Source of the DNA: Comamonas sp009360615
GTDB taxonomy: Bacteria; Pseudomonadota; Gammaproteobacteria; Burkholderiales; Burkholderiaceae_C
NCBI RefSeq assembly: GCF_035784015.1
Contig: NZ_JALKOW010000004.1
Direction: 5' to 3' (one strand)
DNA length: 64,000 nt
The position numbers and the translations under genes were made by a program. Below, piece by piece: positions 44,669 to 52,723 of the stretch; the first letter of the stretch is position 1; each line of letters opens with the position of its first letter. Below the pieces are notes generated by a model. That model did not search any database and was not told the origin of the DNA. It saw nothing but the letters and a program-made list of their open reading frames with translations.

Positions 44669-46017
44669 GCTGCCGCTCCATCGGTCATACCCTCAGTCAT
44701 GAAGCGCGCCCAGGCACGCATCTGGCTGCGCATCTGCCATTCGTTGGTGCCGTTGGTGACGGTTCCTTCGGGAACAGCCTCCTGCTCCTTCTCGGCGGGA
44801 TCGAACAGCCGGGCCACGTTCACCCACTGCAAGCCGCGCGCGGCCAGTCCCTGCTGTGCGCGCTCGTACATCTCCAGGTCGTCGTGGCCGACCACCGAGG
44901 TGGGCGCATTGACCAGGCGGTTGTACATCAGCGTGCGCTCCAGCAAAAGGTCCGGCGCGCCGACGAGGCGGAAGGTCCAGCTCTCGACCAGTGTGCGGTC
45001 GACGGCCAGCGGGCGGAAGATGCGCAGCGTCTGGATCGGGCCCTTGACCATGATGTTGGGGAAATACACGGTGTTGTGGCGCACATCGCCGAGGATGGCC
45101 TTCGCGCGCTCCTCGCCGTAGGTGGCCACCATGCTCTCCCAGTAGCCAGGCGCAGGCGAATAGGCCGCGTGAATGGAGTCGCTGACGCCGGTGTGGCCGT
45201 GGCCATTGGGCCAGACACGGATGCCCATGTTCTCGAAAAACTCGTAGGGGTTCACAAAGGGTGCGAACAGCTCCACCGCCATCGGCTTGGGCGTGCCCTC
45301 GGGCGCGTTCTCCCAGACCTTGACCGCCGTGCCGGCCGAGGACTCGTGCGCGACCATGGGGTGGCAGGTATCGGTCTGGTTGTCGACCAGCATCTTCCAG
45401 TTGCAGCGGTGCAGGTAACGCATCACGCCACCTGCCACTTCGAGCCGGCCCTCGGGCGAGCGCTCGACCATATTGTCCAGCGTCGAGAGCGAGGGGCCGA
45501 AGAATTCCTCGAAGCCCATGCCCTCGGGGTTCAGCCGGCAGAAGACGAAATCGCGATAAACCTGCACCGCGCCCACGGTGGCCAGACCCTTGCTGGCCTC
45601 GCAGTCCTCCAGGCCGGTATTCTCGTAACCCTTCTTCAGCGGGATGGACAGCAGCTTGCCGTCGGTGCGGTAGGTCCAGGCATGGTAGGGGCATCGGAAG
45701 AACTTGCCGGTGCTGCCGCAGCCGTCGGGCGTGACCTTGACCCCTTTGTGCGCGCAGCGGTTGTACAGCACCTTGATGCTCTGGTCGGTGTGGCGCACCA
45801 TCACCACCGGCTGGTCGCCCACGGTGGTGGCGAAGTAGTCCCCCGGCTGGGGCACCTGGCTGGCGTGGCCGACATAGATCCAGGTGTTGGCAAACAGTTG
45901 CTCCATCTCCAGCGCAAAGATCTCGGGATGGATGTAGCAGTCCTTGTGCACCTCGGTGTCGCGCACCAGGGCGCGGATGGCGGCGGGGTTATCGCGATAC
46001 TCAGACATGGTGGACAT
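44665..46017 (-). CDS. Aromatic-ring-hydroxylating dioxygenase, alpha subunit
   Basis: A 450-residue catalytic subunit of a Rieske oxygenase, which inserts O2 into an aromatic ring to give a cis-dihydrodiol. The Rieske [2Fe-2S] ligands are C88, H90, C109 and H112 (NRCAHKG and RCPYHAWTY). The mononuclear iron site follows NWKMLVDNQTDTCHPMVAH, with H219 and H224 as ligands and D216 as the subunit-bridging electron-transfer residue. The start at MSTMSEYRDN has AAGGAGG five bases upstream. Electron supply probably comes from the reductase encoded two genes upstream. Presence of a beta subunit points to the benzoate/toluate-like group rather than the alpha3 phthalate type. Confidence 0.95.
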   Translation of the reverse strand: MSTMSEYRDNPAAIRALVRDTEVHKDCYIHPEIFALEMEQLFANTWIYVGHASQVPQPGDYFATTVGDQPVVMVRHTDQSIKVLYNRCAHKGVKVTPDGCGSTGKFFRCPYHAWTYRTDGKLLSIPLKKGYENTGLEDCEASKGLATVGAVQVYRDFVFCRLNPEGMGFEEFFGPSLSTLDNMVERSPEGRLEVAGGVMRYLHRCNWKMLVDNQTDTCHPMVAHESSAGTAVKVWENAPEGTPKPMAVELFAPFVNPYEFFENMGIRVWPNGHGHTGVSDSIHAAYSPAPGYWESMVATYGEERAKAILGDVRHNTVYFPNIMVKGPIQTLRIFRPLAVDRTLVESWTFRLVGAPDLLLERTLMYNRLVNAPTSVVGHDDLEMYERAQQGLAARGLQWVNVARLFDPAEKEQEAVPEGTVTNGTNEWQMRSQMRAWARFMTEGMTDGAAA

Positions 46018-46028
46018 GGCGCCCTCCT

Positions 46029-47000
46029 TCAGTCCAGCTTGATGTTGGCTTCGCGCACCACGCGGCCCCAGCGCTCGCGCTCCTGCGCCGAGAACCGGGC
46101 CAGCGCCTGCGACGTGCCTGGCAGCGGCTCGATGCCCAGGGTCTGCATGCGGGCGCGGATATCGGTGGAGTTCAGCGCATCCACCAGGTGCTTGTTCAGC
46201 ACCTTCACCGTCGCGGCGCTGACGCCGGCCGGTGCCACCAGAGCCTGCCAGGCCGAGGCCTCGAAGCCGGGCAGGCCCTGCTCGGTCAACGTGGGAATAT
46301 CGGGCATGCTGGACAGGCGCTGGGCGCAGGCCACGCCGATGGCACGCACCTTGCCCGAGGTAATGAAGGCACCGCCGCTGGAGGTATCGACGAACATGAA
46401 GGGCAACTGGCCGCCGACCACGTCGGCAATGGCTGGCGCCGCGCCGCGGTAGGGAACGTGCGTCAGCGTCAAGCCTGTCTGCTGGCGGAACAGCTCGGTC
46501 GCCAGGTGGTGCGGGCTGCCGGTGCCGGGGCTGCCGTAGCTCATGCCCGCTGGGTCGCTGCGCACCCAGGCCATGAAGTCCTTGAGATTCCTGGGCTTGG
46601 CATTCGGCTGCACGACCAGCACCAGCGGAAAACGGGCGATGGTGCCCACCGAAGCAAAGTCCTTTTCCGCGCTGTAGGTCAGCTTGCTGTAGAGGAAGGG
46701 GTTGGCCGCAAGCACGGCCGAGTCCGCGGTGAACACCATGTGCTCTGCGTCGCGCGCCTTGGCCACATAGTCGCCCGCGATGTTGGAGCCGGCGCCAGGT
46801 TTGTTGATGACGATGATGCTCTGGCCCATGGAGCGGCTCATGGCCTCGGCCAGCATGCGCGCCACGGTGTCGGAGCCGCCGCCCGGGGCGTAGCCGACGA
46901 CCCATTCGATGGGCTTGCCATCGGCCAGGGCCAGCGAGGTGGCTGCGGCCAGGGGCAGCAGGGAGAGCACTTGGCGGCGGGACAGCGTGGTGGGATGCAT
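46029..47000 (-). CDS. Bug-family solute-binding protein, first in operon
   Basis: A 323-residue periplasmic binding protein. The leader is MHPTTLSRRQVLSLLPLAAA; RRQVL is Tat-like but short. Bug signatures are VVGYAPGGGSDTVARMLAEA, VINKPGAGSNIAGDYVAKA, YGSPGTGSPHHLATE and HVPYRGAAPAIADVVGGQL. It lies between the reductase and the dioxygenase alpha gene, 11 bp before the latter, as with tphC and iphC in terephthalate and isophthalate operons of Comamonas. This placement supports an aromatic carboxylate as substrate. Confidence 0.93.
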   Translation of the reverse strand: MHPTTLSRRQVLSLLPLAAATSLALADGKPIEWVVGYAPGGGSDTVARMLAEAMSRSMGQSIIVINKPGAGSNIAGDYVAKARDAEHMVFTADSAVLAANPFLYSKLTYSAEKDFASVGTIARFPLVLVVQPNAKPRNLKDFMAWVRSDPAGMSYGSPGTGSPHHLATELFRQQTGLTLTHVPYRGAAPAIADVVGGQLPFMFVDTSSGGAFITSGKVRAIGVACAQRLSSMPDIPTLTEQGLPGFEASAWQALVAPAGVSAATVKVLNKHLVDALNSTDIRARMQTLGIEPLPGTSQALARFSAQERERWGRVVREANIKLD

Positions 47001-47055
47001 CGCAGGACTCCTGGAAGCGGGTTGGTGGGGAGGAAGAGAGGCAAAGGGCGCGGTT

Positions 47056-48045
47056 TCAGAGATCGAGCACCAGCCGCGCACTGCGTGCCCGCGAGACGCA
47101 GATCTGCATCACCGTGCCGCCGGCGCGCTCGGCGGCGCTGAGCACGGCATCGCGGTGGTCGATCTCGCCCTCGATCACCTGTGCAGCGCAGACGCCGCAT
47201 TCGCCGCGCTTGCAGTCGAACAGCGGATCGCAGCCGTGCTCGATCAGGCAGTCGAGGATGGACTGGCCGGCCGGCACGGTGAGCTGTCGGCCGCTCTGCG
47301 CCAGCACCAGCTCGATGGACTGGTCGCCCGCAGCAGCCACCGGCGCGGTGAAGAGTTCGAAATGCACCCGCTCGCGTGGCCAGCCGCGTGCATCGCTGGC
47401 GGCCAGCACCGCATCGAGCATCACGCGCGGGCCGCAGACATAGAGCTGGTCCTCGCCGGAGCAGCCGTCCAGCAGCGCCGCAACGTCCGGCGGCGCGCCA
47501 TGGTCTTCGTCGGCGTGCAAGGCCAGCGAATCGCCCAACAGAGCCTGCAGCTCGGGCACAAAGGCCATCTGCCCGTGGCTGCGGCCGGCATAGAGCATGC
47601 GCACCGGCAGGCCGGCAGCGCGACGCGCGGCCGCCATGCTGGCCAGCGGCGTGATGCCGATGCCACCGGCCACCAGCACCGCGCAACCCGGGTGCGTGCC
47701 CAGCGGAAAATCGTTCTTCGGCGGCTCGATGACGATACGCTGGCCGACCTGGAGAGCGTGCATCCAGCGCGAGCCGCCGCGGCCCCTGTCCTCGTTGCGC
47801 ACCGCGATGGTGTACTGTGGCTGCGGCAGGCCGGTGTCGGTGCCGGCATCCGTGTTCACCAACGAGTAGTGGCGCCAGTCCTGCACCTCCCCCTGAGCCT
47901 TGCCCGGCAGCCCCACCTGCACTCGCACATGGGCTCCGGCGCTGAAGCCCGGCAGCGCGCGGCCGTCCACCGCGCGCAGCGTGAAACGGCGGATCAGCGG
48001 ATTCAGCAGGTCAACTGCGGCGACTTCGACAGCAATCGTTTCCAT
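47056..48045 (-). CDS. Flavin/[2Fe-2S] oxygenase reductase (PDR/VanB type)
   Basis: A 329-residue NAD(P)H reductase that passes electrons to the Rieske oxygenase. The flavin-binding RHYS motif (58-61) is followed by the nucleotide-binding part (LVAGGIGITPLASM, LYVCGPRVML) and a C-terminal plant-type ferredoxin domain with cluster ligands C278, C283, C286 and C316. This order, flavin-NAD-ferredoxin, is that of phthalate dioxygenase reductase and VanB. No separate ferredoxin is then needed. It lies 12 bp after the IorB-like gene and 55 bp before the Bug gene. Confidence 0.93.
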   Translation of the reverse strand: METIAVEVAAVDLLNPLIRRFTLRAVDGRALPGFSAGAHVRVQVGLPGKAQGEVQDWRHYSLVNTDAGTDTGLPQPQYTIAVRNEDRGRGGSRWMHALQVGQRIVIEPPKNDFPLGTHPGCAVLVAGGIGITPLASMAAARRAAGLPVRMLYAGRSHGQMAFVPELQALLGDSLALHADEDHGAPPDVAALLDGCSGEDQLYVCGPRVMLDAVLAASDARGWPRERVHFELFTAPVAAAGDQSIELVLAQSGRQLTVPAGQSILDCLIEHGCDPLFDCKRGECGVCAAQVIEGEIDHRDAVLSAAERAGGTVMQICVSRARSARLVLDL

Positions 48046-48057
48046 GGTAGGTCTCCT

Positions 48058-49554
48058 TCAGGCCAGGGCATGGCGCATGAGCGCCGCCTGCAACGCCTTG
48101 CCGTGTTCATCGGCCAAGGCGGCCTCGCGCAATTCGCGCAGCGTGGCCGGTGCCAGGCGTTGGCCCGCAGCCCGCACCGCCTCCATCAACCGCAGGTAGT
48201 TCGACAGGCCGCGCGCATGCGTGTCGCTGTAGCCCTTGACGAGGCGCTGGCACTGCGCCACCTCCACCGCCAGGGCCGGGTTGTGCCGTGCAGCCGCTTC
48301 GATGTGCGCCAGCCACTGCTCGATGTGTGCGTTCTCCATCTGGTAGCGCAGCGTGCTGCGCCGAATGCCGCGCAGCCGCGACAGTCCCCACAGCAGCAGA
48401 TAGCCGCGCAGCGAGCTGGTGGTGACCACGCGACCTTCACGCGTGAAGCGTGCCAGCAGGCGGTGCACGGCGTGCGGGCGCTGCAGCCAGCGGCCCAGGC
48501 CTGCCGGCAGGGTCTCGCAGATCTCCTCGATGCGTGGATGCATGTATTCCTTGATCGCCAGCTGCTGGCCCTGCCGCAACCCCACTTCGGACTGCACGCG
48601 CGCAAAGCGGCTGGCGCGCGTCTTGAGGTCGGCCACGCGAATGGTGTCCTCGTAGCTCATCCACAGCGCGAGATGCCGCGCCGTCTCGCGCAGTAGCAGG
48701 CCGGAGCCTTCGGCCAGCGCCTGCACCCGCTCCAGGCGGTCGAGGTAGAGCGTGGCATAGCCGGGATCCTGGTAGTCGATCATGCGGCGCACGCCTTCGA
48801 TCACCACGGGCCGCGCGTCGACCGCAAAACCCTGCTCCACGCGCTGCAGCAGCGCTGCTATCCGGGGATCTCCGGGCAGAGCGGCAACGGTGGCCGGTGA
48901 GGCGCTGATCACCGGCTCGTCGTCCTCCTGCCGGGTCCGGTCACAGGCGCCGCCGAAAGCCTTGAGACTGGCCTTGACGCCCACGCCGCCGCGCTCGATC
49001 GTGGTCTCGAACTGCGCGCGGCTGAACGGCAGTACGCCGGTGCCCGCCAGCGCGCCAAACAGCACGGCGCTGACCACGCTGCCACTGGCCTGCGCGGCCT
49101 CGGCCATGTCGAAGCGCACGAAGCGCTTGGCGGCGCGCTCGGCATGGGACAGCAGACTGGCGTCGTCCACGCGGCCGTCGCCCATGGCCGTCTTTTCGGC
49201 GATGGCATAGATGCGGTGCGTGGAAGAGATCAGCGTGGTGCGGTCCGCCGTGACCAGGCCACGCTGCACGGCCCTGCCGGCCTCCATCAGCTCGGAGGCC
49301 AGCACCACGTCCACATCTCCGGGCAACGGCATCAGCGCCAGCACCGGCTGTGCTCCATCGCGGCGCGCCTGCTCGGCCGGGTACAGTTCGACGTAGTAGA
49401 TGGTGGCACCGGTGCGCTGCGCCACCCCGGGCACCGACGTGGTCTGGGCGATGTAGTCGTTGTGCTCCGCGAGGTCGACGATCCAGTCGGCCAGCACGCC
49501 GCCGCCCTCGCCGCCCATGGCGAGGATCGCAATCTTGATGGGTTGGGTTTTCAT
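48058..49554 (-). CDS. Indolepyruvate oxidoreductase beta-like (IorB-like) subunit, extended
   Basis: A 498-residue protein. The N-terminal 190 residues resemble the gamma/beta domain of 2-oxoacid:acceptor oxidoreductases (IAILAMGGEGGGVLADWIVD, TTSVPGVAQRTGATIYYVEL). The rest is an extra C-terminal all-helical domain (for example DYQDPGYATLYLDRLERVQA), absent from archaeal IorB. It is encoded 12 bp after the IorA-like gene, and the two should form one enzyme that oxidatively decarboxylates an aryl-2-oxoacid to the acyl-CoA. In an aerobic dioxygenase operon such an enzyme is unusual. Confidence 0.88.
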   Translation of the reverse strand: MKTQPIKIAILAMGGEGGGVLADWIVDLAEHNDYIAQTTSVPGVAQRTGATIYYVELYPAEQARRDGAQPVLALMPLPGDVDVVLASELMEAGRAVQRGLVTADRTTLISSTHRIYAIAEKTAMGDGRVDDASLLSHAERAAKRFVRFDMAEAAQASGSVVSAVLFGALAGTGVLPFSRAQFETTIERGGVGVKASLKAFGGACDRTRQEDDEPVISASPATVAALPGDPRIAALLQRVEQGFAVDARPVVIEGVRRMIDYQDPGYATLYLDRLERVQALAEGSGLLLRETARHLALWMSYEDTIRVADLKTRASRFARVQSEVGLRQGQQLAIKEYMHPRIEEICETLPAGLGRWLQRPHAVHRLLARFTREGRVVTTSSLRGYLLLWGLSRLRGIRRSTLRYQMENAHIEQWLAHIEAAARHNPALAVEVAQCQRLVKGYSDTHARGLSNYLRLMEAVRAAGQRLAPATLRELREAALADEHGKALQAALMRHALA

Positions 49555-49566
49555 GGCAGTGTCAGC

Positions 49567-51732
49567 TCAAAAGGCATGGCGGTCGAGGCGGCGCTGGTCG
49601 CGGCCCTGCAGCCAGCCGATCACGGCGCCGCGCAGGCGCTGGCGCAGGCGGTCCCAGCGCGTGGGGTTGCTCACGATCTGTGCGCGGTAGAACGAGGGAC
49701 AGAGCACGGCGGCATGCGAGACCTCGCCGCACAGGCCACAGCCCACGCAGCTGTCGATGACGGTCGCCACCGGATCGGTGCGCAACGGATCGGGATTGGG
49801 CTTGATGGACAGCGACGGGCACCCAGAGAGCCTGATGCACGAGTGGTCGCCCGTGCAGGTGTCGGAATCGACGCCAAATCGCTCGCGCACCACGCGCTCG
49901 CCGCGCGCCACGGCGGCGTGCTGCTGCGGCTTGATGCGACGCTGCTTGTTGAGCATGCACTCGCTCTGTGCCACCAGCACCTTGGGGCCCTGTTCCTGGG
50001 TGGTCAGCGCCTCGCGCAGCGTACCGACCATGGACTTCAGGTCGTAGGTGTGGCGCACAGTCTTGACCCAGTTCACGCCTACGCCGCGCACCGCCCTTTC
50101 GATCGCATGGTTGGTGCTGCGCGTGGGATTGCGCGCCGCCGACGAGAGGATGTCCTGCCCGCCCGTGGCCGAGGTGTAGCTGTTGTCGACGACGATGGTC
50201 AGGTTGTCGCTCTTGTTGAACACCGCGTTGGCGATGCCGCTGGTCAGGCCGTTGTGCCAGAACCCCCCATCCCCCATGACCGAGATCACGCGCTTGCCGC
50301 CTTCCTGCTGCTGCGGGGGATTGAAGGCCGCCGCCCCTGCAGCACCCAGCCCGTATCCCATCGTGGTGTTGCCCAGGTTGAAGGGAGGCAGGATGGAGAA
50401 AAGGTGGCAGCCGATGTCGGCGCTGACGTGGTGCTCGCCCAGCTCGCGCTCGACCAGCTTCATCGCGGTGAAGATGGGCCGCTCGGGGCAGCCGGTGCAA
50501 AAGCCCGGCGGGCGCGCCTGCACGCTGGCCTCCAGGGAGCGCTCCGGTTCGGCCCGTGCGGGTGTCAGCGGGATGATCTTGCGCGGCGCGGGCTGCGACT
50601 GCAGCTTGCCATGCATCTCCAGGAAAGCGCGCAGGCCCTTGAGCACGGCAGCCGTGGTGTATTCCCCCGCCACCGGCAGCACGTCCTTGCCGTGCAGCGA
50701 GGTGGCCGAGCCGGCCTGGCGCAGGATGGTCGCCACGTTCTGCTCGACAAAGTTCGGCTGGCCTTCTTCCACCAGCAGCACGGCGCGCTTGCCTTCGCTG
50801 AAGCGCAGCAGCTCGTTGTCCACCAGCGGGTAGGCCACGTTCATCACATACAGCGGGATCTGCGTGTTGCCGTAGGCATCGGCCAGATCGAGCTGCTGCA
50901 GCGCCCGGATCAGGGTGTTGTAGCTGCCGCCCTGACAGGCAATGCCCAGGTCGCCCGCCCCCTCGGCAAAGAACTCGTTGAGCCCGCGCTCCTCGATGAA
51001 GCGCACGGCGGCCGGCCAGCGCTGCCTGACCTTCTCCTGCTCGTGCAGAAAGCTGGCCGGCGGCAGCACGATGCGGCCCACGTCGCGCTGCGGCTGGGCC
51101 ATGGCCTGCTCCAGGGTGTAGGAAGGACGGCGGTTGTCGCTGGCGGTGAACTGGCCATGCACGTGGCAGGCGCGGATGCGCAGCTGCAGCATCACCGGGG
51201 TGTTGCTGGCCTCGGACAGCTCGAAACCGTCCTTCACCGCCTTCACGATGCTCGGCAGGTTGGGGCGCGGATCGAGCATCCATATCTGCGACTTCATCGC
51301 AAAGGCATGGCTGCGTTCCTGCATGATGGACGAGCCCTCGCCGTAGTCCTCGCCAACGATGACCAGCGCCCCGCCCTTGACGCCGCCCGAGGCCAGGTTG
51401 GCCAGCGCGTCGGAGGCCACATTCGTGCCCACCGTGGCCTTGAAGGTCACCGCGCCGCGCAGCGGATAGTTGACCGATGCGGCCAGCGTGGCGGCGGCCG
51501 TGGCCTCGCTGGCGCTGTTCTCGAAGCGGATGCCATGCTCGATCAGGATGTCCTGGGCGTCGGCCAGCACATCCATCAAATGCGAGATGGGAGCGCCCTG
51601 GTAGCCCGCGACGTAGTTCACGCCCGACTCCAGCAGAGCCTTTGTCACTGCCAGGATGCCCTCACCGTGGAATACCTCGCCGGCACCCAGACGGAGCTTC
51701 TTGACCTCCTCGACAAACGAACGTTCTGCCAT
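49567..51732 (-). CDS. Indolepyruvate oxidoreductase alpha-like (IorA-like) subunit
   Basis: A 721-residue thiamine-diphosphate enzyme subunit, first gene of the operon. The N-terminal PFOR-like pyrimidine domain has VAGYQGAPISHLMDVLADA. The C-terminal TPP domain contains VMGDGGFWHNGLTSGIANAV. A ferredoxin-like tail has two cysteine clusters, CTGDHSCIRLSGCP and CVGCGLCGEVSHAAVLCP, for iron-sulfur centres. The middle also carries CTGCPERPIFTAM. The start at MAERSFVEEV has AAGGA eight bases upstream. Archaeal IOR makes arylacetyl-CoA from arylpyruvates and reduces ferredoxin. It could feed electrons or CoA thioesters into this pathway; the acceptor here is unknown. Confidence 0.9.
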   Translation of the reverse strand: MAERSFVEEVKKLRLGAGEVFHGEGILAVTKALLESGVNYVAGYQGAPISHLMDVLADAQDILIEHGIRFENSASEATAAATLAASVNYPLRGAVTFKATVGTNVASDALANLASGGVKGGALVIVGEDYGEGSSIMQERSHAFAMKSQIWMLDPRPNLPSIVKAVKDGFELSEASNTPVMLQLRIRACHVHGQFTASDNRRPSYTLEQAMAQPQRDVGRIVLPPASFLHEQEKVRQRWPAAVRFIEERGLNEFFAEGAGDLGIACQGGSYNTLIRALQQLDLADAYGNTQIPLYVMNVAYPLVDNELLRFSEGKRAVLLVEEGQPNFVEQNVATILRQAGSATSLHGKDVLPVAGEYTTAAVLKGLRAFLEMHGKLQSQPAPRKIIPLTPARAEPERSLEASVQARPPGFCTGCPERPIFTAMKLVERELGEHHVSADIGCHLFSILPPFNLGNTTMGYGLGAAGAAAFNPPQQQEGGKRVISVMGDGGFWHNGLTSGIANAVFNKSDNLTIVVDNSYTSATGGQDILSSAARNPTRSTNHAIERAVRGVGVNWVKTVRHTYDLKSMVGTLREALTTQEQGPKVLVAQSECMLNKQRRIKPQQHAAVARGERVVRERFGVDSDTCTGDHSCIRLSGCPSLSIKPNPDPLRTDPVATVIDSCVGCGLCGEVSHAAVLCPSFYRAQIVSNPTRWDRLRQRLRGAVIGWLQGRDQRRLDRHAF

Positions 51733-51772
51733 CGCAAGATCCTTCACAGGGCCCGCGCGGGAACGGGCATTG

Positions 51773-51829
51773 ATGATTTTGGATGAATATGGCACGCATT
51801 ACTTTAAAAATAAATATATCCAAAATCAT
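51773..51829. promoter_or_regulatory. Perfect 12-bp inverted repeat in the promoter region of the catabolic operon
   Basis: ATGATTTTGGAT (51773-51784) and ATCCAAAATCAT (51818-51829) are exact reverse complements separated by a 33-bp AT-rich spacer, 41 bp upstream of the first start codon. The region is strikingly AT-rich in a GC-rich operon. This looks like a two-half-site operator or looping site around the promoter. A weak -35/-10 candidate on the minus strand is TTGGAT with TAATGC. Confidence 0.6.
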
Positions 51830-52723
51830 AGTTTTCCCTAGCCTCAAAGGAAATGACAGATACCGTGTCTCGGATCAAAAGCAGTGCGGGAATGTCTGAC
51901 GCACGCACTGGCACATGCCTGTGCGCCACGGGGGAAAGTAGCTCTGGATATCCCGGGACGGTCCCGGATCTGGCGTACGCCTGCCACTACGGCCGACGCT
52001 GAGAGCGCCGAGCCACGGGCCTGGTAGCGGCGGCCGGCCACGAGGGCACCGCTTCAGGCTGATTTGCGTTGAATTTCGAGCCATTGCCGCAGCACGCCCG
52101 ATGTCCACATCGTTGGGAATTGTCTGCTCTGGGTCGAGCTGCTGGAGCGGAGCACCGCTGGCCCCCGGAATCCGATCCGCCTTGCCTTCAGCATTGCATC
52201 AAGTTGCACACATGCACGCCACCCGCCGGGGTTCAATGTCTGGCCGCACAGTATTTGCCAATCCGTCCAGGCCATCCATGATGGTGTTGCGCAGATCCGG
52301 TGAACTGTTGAGCGGCTCCTCGCGGACCGCCTGATCCGCATCCGATCTTCCGGCCACCGGCCCTTGCGCACACGACCGGCCTACCGATATGGGTCGCCTT
52401 CGGTCAACTCGACCTCGAGCAGCCCATGCACTTTCTGGATGATTTCTGCCGAACCGGATTCTCCGTTGACGGCACCCGCCCACTCTCCATGGGTTGGCCC
52501 CTGGAGCAGCCGGCCTGGCGCGGACCCATGATTTTCTGGCTTTTCTGGCCTGCTTTTTTGAGCGAGTGATCCGGCTGTCGCTTGCCGCGAAGAGAGCCTG
52601 GGGCCCTCTCCGATTGGAGCGCAGACAGGACTGCCACAACCCTCGTCACCGGAGCTATGGCAATTCACCGGTACGCAGGCATGCGTACTACGTATCCCGT
52701 CACGTCAGTCCATTGAGACACTG
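51830..52723. other. Degenerate gap, no intact gene
   Basis: About 890 bp without a convincing gene. Minus-strand frames give coding-like pieces such as AEIIQKVHGLLEVELTEGD (about 52390-52445) and SSPDLRNTIMDGLDGLANTV (about 52250-52310) in different frames, as expected for a frame-shifted remnant. I do not recognise the family. No transposase or repeat was seen. A regulator gene for the operon would be expected here and may be what decayed. Confidence 0.4.

Noticed and set aside
42077..45121. 1014-residue plus-strand open frame opposite the acylase and dioxygenase genes
   Set aside because: Spans several real minus-strand genes and shows no domain; GC-rich antisense artefact.
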